Assembly: GCA_036381255.1 (NCBI GenBank)
Contig: DASVDG010000042.1
Location: 1-64,000, forward strand
From: CALBZE01 sp036381255
Lineage (GTDB): Bacteria; Gemmatimonadota; Gemmatimonadetes; Longimicrobiales; RSA9
DNA length: 64,000 nucleotides
Direction of reading: 5' to 3'
How positions within the stretch are numbered: the first letter of the stretch is position 1; every line of letters starts with the position of its first letter. The notes under the pieces are model-generated. The model made no database searches and was not told the DNA's origin. It saw only the letters and a list, made by a program, of their open reading frames with translations. Positions 9,040 to 16,286 of the stretch are shown piece after piece. Made by a program: the position numbers and the translations under genes.

Positions 9040-9555
9040 TCATCCCCTCGCGCCACCCTCACCCGAATCCGCCTCCGGCGACCCGCCAGCCCCGGCCTCG
9101 CCCCGCGCCCGATACTCCCGCCACCGCTCCACACGCGTCTCGAACTCCTCCAGCATGAACGCATGGAACCGCTGCCACTCCGCCAGACGACGACGCCCCA
9201 CCTCCGCATCCGGCGCAAGCATCTCACACCCCGCCGCAAGTACGTCGTGCATCCGCTGCATCCGCTGGCGCGCCCTGCCGTAGATCCGCTCCCACGGCTC
9301 CTCGCCGATCCGGTAGTAATCCCGCCGGTCGCCCGGCGAGCTCACCCGCTCCACCAACCCGCACTGCTCTAACCACCGCGCGTTGATGCTCACCGACGCC
9401 TTGCTGACCTGAAGCGCCTCCGCCAGCCGGTCGAGGCACTTCGGCTCCTCCTGGAGCAGCAGAAAACCGAGCATCCGGGCGCCGATCCGTGGAATCCCCT
9501 GCTCCTCGGCCACGATCCCCAGCCGCTCGATGAACTCCCGTGCTCCCTGATCCAT
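9040..9555 (-). CDS. GbsR/MarR-type transcriptional regulator of the efflux operon
   Basis: This 171-residue protein has a winged-helix domain at about residues 20-95 (GIPRIGARMLGFLLLQEEP, then LAEALQVSKASVSINARWLEQCGLVER and the wing GDRRDYYRI). It is followed by a helical dimerisation region. The GbsR subgroup of MarR repressors has this arrangement. It is the first gene of the efflux operon, its TGA overlaps the alternative start of the channel gene, and an inverted repeat lies 23-47 nt before its ATG. By analogy with other first-gene regulators, it probably represses its own operon until a ligand binds. The acidic, glycine-rich C-terminal tail appears disordered. Confidence 0.88.
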   Translation of the reverse strand: MDQGAREFIERLGIVAEEQGIPRIGARMLGFLLLQEEPKCLDRLAEALQVSKASVSINARWLEQCGLVERVSSPGDRRDYYRIGEEPWERIYGRARQRMQRMHDVLAAGCEMLAPDAEVGRRRLAEWQRFHAFMLEEFETRVERWREYRARGEAGAGGSPEADSGEGGARG

Positions 9556-9577
9556 GTCCCCCTCGTCCTGCGATCGA

Positions 9578-9602
9578 AACGTACAACTTCGTTTCGTACG
9601 TT
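9578..9602. promoter_or_regulatory. Inverted repeat, probable operator of the efflux operon
   Basis: AACGTAC at 9578-9584 and GTACGTT at 9596-9602 are perfect inverted arms 18 bp apart centre to centre. A second overlapping pair, CGAAACG / CGTTTCG, lies inside the same segment. The site is notably less GC-rich than its surroundings and lies just upstream of the GbsR-type gene. Such spacing fits a dimeric winged-helix repressor. Binding is inferred, not shown. Confidence 0.6.
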
Positions 9603-9882
9603 CAAATCAACGTAAATGATCCCGATCGGATCTGTAAAGAGGCGGCGCACGGTCGAGCGCGCGGCACGCGGTGGATACGGGTCGACCAGAGTCCCTGGAA
9701 CGCGTGAGGGACGGGGTTTCGGACAGGTGGCGCGGCGGCAGGGCCGTGGGCGCGGTGCACCTCCGGCGCGCCCGTCCGGCGCGGCGGACCGCGTCACGCC
9801 CGATTCGGTGCACGGCATGTCATCGCCGTGCGCCCGGCGTCGCTGCGGCGATGCGTGGAGAGCGAATCCTGCGATCGTGGTG

Positions 9883-10866
9883 TCAGGCCGCCCGGCGATC
9901 GGCCGCGGGTTGCAGGAGCGCGTCGGCGCGTCCGATGTCGTGGAGGTCGGAGCGGAGCTTGAGGAGGGCGAGGTCCTTGGCCTTGGCCTCGATCATGGCG
10001 TCGCAGGGGAGGTCGCGGATCTCGTGCATCAGGTCGGCGAAGGTCCACGGGTCGACGAAGTCGGCGTGCTGGCGGAGGAGCGGCGGTTCGACGCGGAGCG
10101 CCTTCCCGCGCTTGACCTGGCGGCCGTCGAGGCGGGGAGAGGAGAAGTGGAGCTTGGGCACGGTGTGTTTCGGCCAGGTGGCGAGGGCGGCGCGGACGGC
10201 GGCGCGGACGGTCATGCCGCCGGTGTTGAGGCGGTGGTGCTGGTGGTCGAAGACGACGGGCGAGCCGGTGCGTTCGTGGATCCAGAGGCAGTCGCGGATC
10301 GTGAAGGAGGTCTCGTCGTTCTCGACGACGAGGCGGCGGCGCGCGGGTTCGGAGAGGCGTTCGAAGCTGGAGACGAAGCGGTCGAGCGCGGCGCGGCGGT
10401 CGCCGTAGACGCCGCCGACGTGGAGCACGACGACGGCATCGGGCCCCTGCTCCATGGCGTCGAGGAGCCGGGCCTGGACGTCGAGGTCGCGGCGAGCCTT
10501 GGCGGCGATCTCCTTATCCTCGGCGTTGAGCACGACGTACTGGGAGGGGTGGAGCGAGAGCCGGATGTCGAGCCGGTTCGCGTAGCGGCCGATGCGGCCG
10601 AGCTCGACGGCGTGCTCCTCGATCTGCCGGTGGAACCGCGGCAGGTCGGGGTGGGTCGCGTAGGGGACGAAGTCGGACGAGATGCGGTACATGCGGATCC
10701 CGACGTCGTCGAGGTAGTCGAGGATGCGGTGGAGCGCATCGATCGAGACGGCGACGCTGGGGTTCGATGGCCAGCGGCGGGTGTCGTGGCTGGGCAGCCC
10801 TTCGCGGCCGAGCACCTTGACTGCGAAGCCGAGCCGGCGCTCGACGGGACCGGCGGCTTGCGTCAT
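9883..10866 (-). CDS. uvsE: UV damage endonuclease UvsE/UVDE
   Basis: This 327-residue cytosolic enzyme of the UVDE family has a TIM-barrel fold. It incises DNA 5' of cyclobutane dimers and other lesions using two or three metal ions. Recognisable blocks are the N-terminal RLGFAVKVLGREG, the YRISSDFVPYATHP segment, LSLHPSQYVVLNAEDKE, VVVLHVGGVYGDR, RLVVENDETSF, and VFDHQHHRLN, which carries a histidine-rich metal site. Length and motif order match complete family members. GGAGG lies 7 nt before the ATG. It is a single-gene unit, and no photolyase or uvrA is nearby. Confidence 0.93.
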   Translation of the reverse strand: MTQAAGPVERRLGFAVKVLGREGLPSHDTRRWPSNPSVAVSIDALHRILDYLDDVGIRMYRISSDFVPYATHPDLPRFHRQIEEHAVELGRIGRYANRLDIRLSLHPSQYVVLNAEDKEIAAKARRDLDVQARLLDAMEQGPDAVVVLHVGGVYGDRRAALDRFVSSFERLSEPARRRLVVENDETSFTIRDCLWIHERTGSPVVFDHQHHRLNTGGMTVRAAVRAALATWPKHTVPKLHFSSPRLDGRQVKRGKALRVEPPLLRQHADFVDPWTFADLMHEIRDLPCDAMIEAKAKDLALLKLRSDLHDIGRADALLQPAADRRAA

Positions 10867-11004
10867 CCGCGTCCTCCAGGGTGGTCCCCCACGAGGCGCG
10901 GAGCGCAGGTCCCGTTCCGCGGGGGCGGGGGCCGCGGGCGCGTCTTTCGCGCGCCCCGTCGGCCCTGCCGGCCGTGTCGGCCTCGGTCGGTCCGGGCGTC
11001 GCCC

Positions 11005-11703
11005 CTACGCGCCGTCGCCCGCGCGGCCCGGCACCCGCGCGAACGCGCGCACCGGGAACGAGCCGAGGCCGCGCACCTTGACCGGCACGGCGAAGAAGCG
11101 GAACCCGCGGTCGGGCAGGCGCTCGAGCCCACGGAGGTGCTCGACGATCGGGACCCCGGCGCCGAGCAGCGTCGTGTGCACGGGGCGGGTGCCGTCGCGG
11201 GTGTCGTCGATGTTGAGCGAGTCGATGCCGACCAGCGCGGCGCCGCGGTCGCGGAGCCAGGCGGCGGCCGCGGCGGTCAGGTAGGGGTGCCCCTCGAAGT
11301 AGCGGTCGGTGCGCCAGTGCGCGTCCCAGCCGGTGTGGACGAGCACGGCGCGGCCCTTCACGTCCAGCGACTCGAACGCGTCGCGGTCGATCGCGCGGCC
11401 CGCGCGGGCGGTGGCGCGGACCACGACCGCGTCCAGGTCGGCGACGGCGTCGAGCGGCAGCCCGGCGACGTCCGCGCCGTCCGGGAAGCGGTGGAACGGC
11501 GCGTCGATGTACGTCCCCGTGTTCGCGATCATGTCGATCCGGCCGATGTGGAACTCGGTGCCCTCGGCGTAATGGTCGCGGGACGCCTCGCGGGTCAGGA
11601 AGTCGCAGATGAGCGGGGCGGGCAGCCCCCGGTACGTGACCATCCCGTCCTCGACGACGTGGCTCACGTCGATGAGCCGGGCGGCCGGGTCGTGTGGTGT
11701 CAT
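11005..11703 (-). CDS. Cyclase-family hydrolase (kynurenine formamidase-like), altered metal ligands
   Basis: This 232-residue protein of the PF04199 cyclase/arylformamidase fold starts MTPHDPAARLIDVSHVVEDGM. The family metal site normally reads HTGTHxDAPxH; here it is NTGTYIDAPFHRF, so two usual histidine ligands are Asn and Tyr while Asp and the last His remain. The tail HTTLLGAGVPIVEHLRGLERL matches the conserved C-terminal segment. The closest activity by family is hydrolysis of N-formylkynurenine or another amide/lactone, but the substitutions make the substrate and even activity uncertain. AAGGGA precedes the ATG. No tryptophan-degradation genes are adjacent. Confidence 0.8.
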   Translation of the reverse strand: MTPHDPAARLIDVSHVVEDGMVTYRGLPAPLICDFLTREASRDHYAEGTEFHIGRIDMIANTGTYIDAPFHRFPDGADVAGLPLDAVADLDAVVVRATARAGRAIDRDAFESLDVKGRAVLVHTGWDAHWRTDRYFEGHPYLTAAAAAWLRDRGAALVGIDSLNIDDTRDGTRPVHTTLLGAGVPIVEHLRGLERLPDRGFRFFAVPVKVRGLGSFPVRAFARVPGRAGDGA

Positions 11704-11780
11704 CGTTCCCTTCGTCGGGTGGGTGCGGCGCCGGCGCGCCGCTCGCGGCCGCCGGCTCCGGTGCGCGCGCGGCCGTCGCC

Positions 11781-13784
11781 TCAGCCCGTGGCCGCCTCGC
11801 GCCCCTCGAAGCGCCGCGGCCGCCAGTCCCGGAGGCGCACCGCGTCCTCCCGCACCCCGTCTCCTGCGCCGGCCGGCGCCGCGCCGCCGTCGAGCCGGTG
11901 CGCCAGCAGCCGCAGCCCGACGGCGACGACGAAGATCGTGCCGCCCTCGTGCGCGACCACGCCGACCGGGAGCGGCACCCAGCCGAACAGCGACAGCGTG
12001 CCGACGCCCGCGATCACGCCGAGCGCGAACGCGAGGTTGAAGCGGATGGTCCGCGCGGCGCGGCGCGCCAGCGCGATCGCGCCCGCGATGCGCATCAGGT
12101 CGTTCCGCATGAGCACGACGTCCGCGCTCTCCAGCGAGACGTCCGAGCCGGAGCCCATGGCGATCCCGAGGTCCGCGGCGACGAGCGCCGGGCCGTCGTT
12201 CACGCCGTCGCCGACCATGGCGACCCGGCCCCCGCGGCGCAAGTCCGCGATCGCCCCGAGCTTGTCCTCCGGCAGCAGCTCCGCGCGCACCTCGTCGATC
12301 CCGACCTCCCGCGCGATGTGCCGCGCAACCGGCTCCCGGTCCCCGGTCAGCATCACGAGCCGCAGCCCCCGCGACCGCAGCGCCGCCAGCGCCGCCCGCG
12401 CCTCCGGACGCGGCGTGTCCGCCACACCCAGCACCGCCACCACCCGCGCCCCGCGCCCCAGCAGCACGGGCGTCACGCCCCGCTCCTCCAGCGCCGCGAG
12501 GCGACGCTCGACCTCGGGCGCGACGACCGCGCCCCGACTCTCCGCCATCCGCCGCGTTCCGGCCCACACCGCCTCACCGCCCAGCTCGCCGCGGATCCCC
12601 CGCCCCCGCTCCGCCTGCACCCCCGTCACCTCGGGCACCGGGCCGGTCCACGCCCCCGCGATCGCCCGCGCGATCGGATGCTCGCCGTGACGCTCCAACC
12701 CCGCGGCCAGCGCCCGCGCCTCCGCCTCGCTCCCCTCCACCACCGACACCTCGACCAGCTCCATCCGCCCCCGCGTCAGCGTGCCGGTCTTGTCGAACGC
12801 GACGACATCCACCTTCGCCAGCTCCTCCAGCGCCGCGCCGCTCTTGAACAGCGCGCCCGACCGCGCACCCGCCGCCATCGCCGACAGCACCGCCGCCGGC
12901 GTGCTGATCACCACCGCGCACGGCGACGCCACGACCAGGAACGTCATCGCCCGGTACCACGACGCACCCGCGTCCAGACCGACCAGCGAGTGGAACACCG
13001 CGAACAGCACCGGCACCGACAGCAACACCGCGACCGTGTACGGACCCTCCAGCCGCTCCGCGAACTGCTCCGTCGGGCTCTTCTCCGCCTGCGCCCGCTC
13101 GACCAGGCGCACCAGCTTCGCCAGCGCACTCTCGCTCGCCGGCTGTTCCACCCGCGCCACCACCACGCCCTCGCCGTTCAGCGTCCCGCTGTACAGCATC
13201 GCGCCCGGCTCCTTCTCCACCGGGACCGACTCCCCCGTCAGCTCGCTCTCGTCCACGCTCGTCCACCCCTCCACCAGCGTGGCGTCCGCCGGGATCCGCT
13301 CGCCCGGCCGCACCCGGATCCGCATCCCCGGCGCCAGCGCCTCCAGCTCCACCCAGCGCTCCGTCCCGTCCGCTTCGACCACCGTCGCACCCGCCGGGCT
13401 GAGCGCCATCAACGCCTGGATCGCGTCCTTCGTCCGCCCCATCGCCCAGTCCTGCAGCGTGTTCGACAGGCTGAACAGGAACAGCAGGATCGCGCCATCC
13501 CCCGCCTCTCCCACGCTCGCAGCGCCCAGCGCCGCCACCACCATCAGCAGGTCGACGTCCAGCTTCCGCTCCGACCACAGCTCCTCCACCGCCGACCGCG
13601 CCGCCGGCACGCCGCCCGCCAGGAACGCCACGGCGTAAAACGCCCACTCGGCGCCGATGCGCCCGCTCACCCGCGCGCCGTACGCCGCGACGACGCCCAC
13701 CAGCGTCAGCGCCGTCAGCACGAAGCCCCGTCGCACAGGATCGTCCCGGACCGTCGCCGCTATCGTGCTCTTCGCGTTCAGCAT
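11781..13784 (-). CDS. P1B-4-type metal-transporting ATPase (Co/Fe/Zn exporter class)
   Basis: This 667-residue P-type ATPase has TGES near 183-186, the phosphorylation motif DKTGTLT at Asp331, the nucleotide-domain HP dipeptide near 369-370 and GDGVNDGPAL in the hinge. The metal-site helix carries SPC (287-289) instead of CPC, and the last transmembrane pair carries HEGGT (His612 on). This combination defines subgroup P1B-4, whose members (CoaT, CtpD, PfeT) export Co2+, Fe2+ or Zn2+. As usual for that subgroup, there is no N-terminal heavy-metal-binding domain. CCGGAG lies 6 nt before the chosen ATG. The Fur-like box upstream makes ferrous iron a good candidate substrate; this is inference. 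Confidence 0.92.
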   Translation of the reverse strand: MLNAKSTIAATVRDDPVRRGFVLTALTLVGVVAAYGARVSGRIGAEWAFYAVAFLAGGVPAARSAVEELWSERKLDVDLLMVVAALGAASVGEAGDGAILLFLFSLSNTLQDWAMGRTKDAIQALMALSPAGATVVEADGTERWVELEALAPGMRIRVRPGERIPADATLVEGWTSVDESELTGESVPVEKEPGAMLYSGTLNGEGVVVARVEQPASESALAKLVRLVERAQAEKSPTEQFAERLEGPYTVAVLLSVPVLFAVFHSLVGLDAGASWYRAMTFLVVASPCAVVISTPAAVLSAMAAGARSGALFKSGAALEELAKVDVVAFDKTGTLTRGRMELVEVSVVEGSEAEARALAAGLERHGEHPIARAIAGAWTGPVPEVTGVQAERGRGIRGELGGEAVWAGTRRMAESRGAVVAPEVERRLAALEERGVTPVLLGRGARVVAVLGVADTPRPEARAALAALRSRGLRLVMLTGDREPVARHIAREVGIDEVRAELLPEDKLGAIADLRRGGRVAMVGDGVNDGPALVAADLGIAMGSGSDVSLESADVVLMRNDLMRIAGAIALARRAARTIRFNLAFALGVIAGVGTLSLFGWVPLPVGVVAHEGGTIFVVAVGLRLLAHRLDGGAAPAGAGDGVREDAVRLRDWRPRRFEGREAATG

Positions 13785-13823
13785 GTATTCTCCGGATCGG
13801 AAGGCGGAAGCGATTCGCCATAA

Positions 13824-13842
13824 CAATAATGACTATCAATAA
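13824..13842 (-). promoter_or_regulatory. Fur-like box upstream of the P1B-4 ATPase
   Basis: On the minus strand the core TGATAGTCATTAT (13838-13826) differs by one base from TGATAATCATTAT, the centre of the classical 19-bp Fur consensus. It is a small AT-rich island in very GC-rich DNA, about 40 bp upstream of the ATPase ATG and 140 bp from the divergent methyltransferase start. It may be used by Fur, or by a Fur-family relative such as Zur or Mur. No fur gene is in the window. Confidence 0.65.
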
Positions 13843-13978
13843 GCCGAGCAAGGCGCGCGCCCCGGGAACGGCGGAAACGCGTGGCAGCTCGCGGATCGAC
13901 GGTGCGGGTCGAATGGGACTGTTCGAGCGTTACCGAGCAGCGCCGACCCGCTCGCCGGATCGGCGACAGGAGCGGTCC

Positions 13979-14608
13979 ATGGCGGAAGAACGGGTTCGGG
14001 CGGTGACGGTCGAAGTCGCGCCCGGCCTCGAGGTGACGGTGTACGAGCGGGCGGACGCGGATGCGGTGATCGAGGCGGCGATCGAGGATCCGGCGGTGGA
14101 TCCGTACGCGGCGATCCTGTGGCCGACGGCGGTCGCGGTTGCGCGTGAGCTGGCGTCGCGCGTGGGGCCGGGGGACCGGGTGCTGGAGCTGGGGGCGGGG
14201 ACGGGGCTCTGCGCGTTGACGGCGGCGCGCCTGGGTGCGACGGCGACGGCGCTGGACCACGATGCGGCGGCGCTCGAGCGGATCGCGGCGGCCGCGGCGG
14301 CGCAGGGGGTGCGGGTGGAGACGCTCCGGTTCGATCTCGGTTCGGCGGCGTCGCTCCCGGCGGCGGACGTGGTGGTGGCGGCGGACGTGCTGTACGAGGT
14401 CGAGCTGGCCCGGCAGGCGGCGCGGCGGGTGGCGGAGGCGGTGGCGGGGGGCGCGCGCGTGTTGGTGGGCGATCCGGGGCGGGTCGGGCGCCCGGAGTTC
14501 GTCCGGGCGCTCGCGCGCCGTGGGCTCGACGTCGCGTTCCGGAACGCGGCGGTCCGGCCGCCGGGGGAGCGGCTCGCGTCGACGGTGGGCGTGGCGTGGG
14601 TGCCGTGA
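13979..14608 (+). CDS. Class I SAM-dependent methyltransferase (PF10294-like)
   Basis: This 209-residue protein has a complete Rossmann methyltransferase core: PYAAILWPTAVAVARELA, then motif I VLELGAGTGLCALTAARLG near 65-85, an acidic end of strand 2 (ATALDHD), and the DVVVAADVLYE block near 130. That block resembles the D-x-x-Y segment of lysine/nicotinamide methyltransferase-like proteins (PF10294). The target (protein lysine or small molecule) cannot be named. AGGAG lies 7 nt before this ATG; an upstream in-frame start at 13829 would read through the Fur-like box region and is less likely. It is convergent with tesB. Confidence 0.8.
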   Translation: MAEERVRAVTVEVAPGLEVTVYERADADAVIEAAIEDPAVDPYAAILWPTAVAVARELASRVGPGDRVLELGAGTGLCALTAARLGATATALDHDAAALERIAAAAAAQGVRVETLRFDLGSAASLPAADVVVAADVLYEVELARQAARRVAEAVAGGARVLVGDPGRVGRPEFVRALARRGLDVAFRNAAVRPPGERLASTVGVAWVP

Positions 14609-14618
14609 CCGACGATGC

Positions 14619-15482
14619 CTACCCCTCCCGCACCCGGGTCAACCCCTCCTGCGCCACCGAGGCGACGAGCGTGCCGTCGCGGGTGAAGAAGGTGCCGCGG
14701 GTGAAGCCGCGGGCGCCGCCGGCCGTCGGGCTGTCCATGCTGTAGAGCAGCCACTCGTCGACGCGGAACGGGCGGTGGAACCAGATCGAGTGGTCGAGCG
14801 ACGCGACCTGGAGGTTCGGCATGCGGAACGAGAGGCCGTGGGGGAGCAGCGCGGTCCCGAGCAGGCCGTAATCCGAGGCGTAGGCCAGGACGGCCTGGTG
14901 CACGACGAGGTCGTCGGGCATCCGGCCGATGGCGCGGAGCCACACGTGGCGGACGGGTGGCCGCGGCTCCGGCTGGAACGGGTCTACGGCGTCGACGGGC
15001 CGGAAGTCGATCGGCCGGTCCTGCGTCAGCACGCCGCGCAGGTGCTCGGGGATCCGGTCGGCCATCTCGCGGATCAGGTCGAGCTCGGAGGCAAGGGACT
15101 CGGGCTCGGGCACGTTGGGCATCTCGACCTGGTGCGTGGGCCCCTCCTCCACGACCTGGAACGACGCCGACATGTTGAAGATCGCGCGGCCGTGCTGGAT
15201 CGCGGTGACGCGCCGCGTCGTGAAGCTGCGGCCGTCCCGCAGTCGGTCGACGAAGTAGACGACGGGGATCTCCAGGTCGCCGGGGAGGATGAAGTAGCCG
15301 TGCAGCGAGTGGGCGTCGCGGTCCTGCTCGACGGTGCGCCGAGCCGCGATGAGCGACTGCGCGAGCACCTGCCCGCCGAAGATGCGGCCGGTGCCGATGT
15401 CCCGGTTCGCGCCGCGGTAGATGTTGAACTCGATCGGCTCCAGGTCGAGGAGCCGCAGCAGATTTTCTACGGAGTATGGCAT
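14619..15482 (-). CDS. tesB: Acyl-CoA thioesterase II (TesB)
   Basis: This 287-residue double-hotdog thioesterase hydrolyses medium- and long-chain acyl-CoA to free fatty acid and CoA. Family blocks are present in order: LEPIEFNIYRG, IFGGQVLAQSLIAA, LHGYFILPGD, VYFVDRLRDGRSFTTRRV, and in the second hotdog VLAYASDYGLLG, SLDHSIWFHRPF and ARGFTRGTFFTRDGTLVASVAQEGL. The latter contains the catalytic Asp/Gln/Thr region. The start at 15482 has an AGGA 5-6 nt upstream; an upstream frame extension is arginine-rich and unlike the family. It is single, convergent with the methyltransferase (10 bp between stops). Confidence 0.93.
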   Translation of the reverse strand: MPYSVENLLRLLDLEPIEFNIYRGANRDIGTGRIFGGQVLAQSLIAARRTVEQDRDAHSLHGYFILPGDLEIPVVYFVDRLRDGRSFTTRRVTAIQHGRAIFNMSASFQVVEEGPTHQVEMPNVPEPESLASELDLIREMADRIPEHLRGVLTQDRPIDFRPVDAVDPFQPEPRPPVRHVWLRAIGRMPDDLVVHQAVLAYASDYGLLGTALLPHGLSFRMPNLQVASLDHSIWFHRPFRVDEWLLYSMDSPTAGGARGFTRGTFFTRDGTLVASVAQEGLTRVREG

Positions 15483-15694
15483 CGCTTCCTCAACGGTGTC
15501 GTGGCGGACGCGAGCGCGGGCGCGGGGTCGTGGTGCGCCCGGTGCGTCCGTCCGGCGAAAGCTACACGGATCGGCCCGGTCCCGCACCGGGCGGCCGGGT
15601 CCGCCGTGGTGGCCGGTCGTTTGCCACGATTCGGAGGCGGGCCGGCGCCGACCGGGCCGTGCGCCGGCGCACCCGTGAACCGAGGAGGAGCGAA

Positions 15695-16090
15695 ATGACC
15701 GGGAGAGCCGTGCGAGCCGTCGTCGTGATCGCGCTGACCCATCCGCTCGCGGCGTGCGCGGCCGCCGCGGCCGGCGCGGCGGGCGCCGCGACCGGCATCT
15801 ACCTGACGTCCCGTGGCGCGAACGGCATCGTCGAGGGGACCGTGGCGGACGTGACGCGGCGGACCGAGCGCGTCTACGCCGACATGGACATCACGATCAC
15901 GGAGCGGGAGTACCAGGAGACGGGCGAGGTCGAGATCAAGGGCGACCGCAACGGCACGCAGGTGAACACGGAGATCGAGTACGAGACGGCGACCACGACG
16001 GAGGTCAAGGTCGAGGCGCGCGAGAACGAGTTCCAGTGGGACCAGGACCTCGCGCGGGAAGTGGTCCAGCGGATCGTGCAGGCGCGGTAG
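15695..16090 (+). CDS. Small envelope lipoprotein, DUF3568-like
   Basis: This 131-residue protein has a signal peptide and the lipobox-like LAAC at residues 18-21. An alanine/glycine-rich stretch follows (AAAAAGAAGAATGIY). The mature domain has alternating beta strands (ERVYADMDITITEREY, VEIKGDRNGTQVNTEIEYETATTTEVKVEARENEF in part) resembling small DUF3568-type lipoproteins. Those typically have an alanine-rich start and a beta-alpha core. GAGGAG lies 6 nt before the ATG. The family assignment is tentative and the function unknown. Confidence 0.65.
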   Translation: MTGRAVRAVVVIALTHPLAACAAAAAGAAGAATGIYLTSRGANGIVEGTVADVTRRTERVYADMDITITEREYQETGEVEIKGDRNGTQVNTEIEYETATTTEVKVEARENEFQWDQDLAREVVQRIVQAR

Positions 16091-16286
16091 CGGAACACTC
16101 GGACCCGCCGCCCGTGTAGGAGTCGGGCACGCCGAGCGCGTTGCGGCGGCGCCGCGGCCGGGCCGTTGCCGGACCGGCGCGCGGCCCGTACACTCCGTCG
16201 CAGCGTGCGGCGACCGTCGCGCACCCCAGACCCCGCCGGCCGAGCGTGCGCCGGGGCGGGCCACCCCGTGAGTCGGAGGAAGACCG

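Noticed and set aside
9616..12690. Long plus-strand open frame of about 1000 codons
   Set aside because: It is antisense to uvsE, the cyclase and the metal ATPase, all recognised families. Its translation is Val/Asp/Glu- and Arg-rich without domains, as expected for the mirror frame of GC-rich genes.
13829..13978. Earlier start for the methyltransferase gene
   Set aside because: It would begin inside the Fur-like box without a ribosome-binding site and add 50 residues unlike the family. The ATG at 13979 has AGGAG at good spacing.
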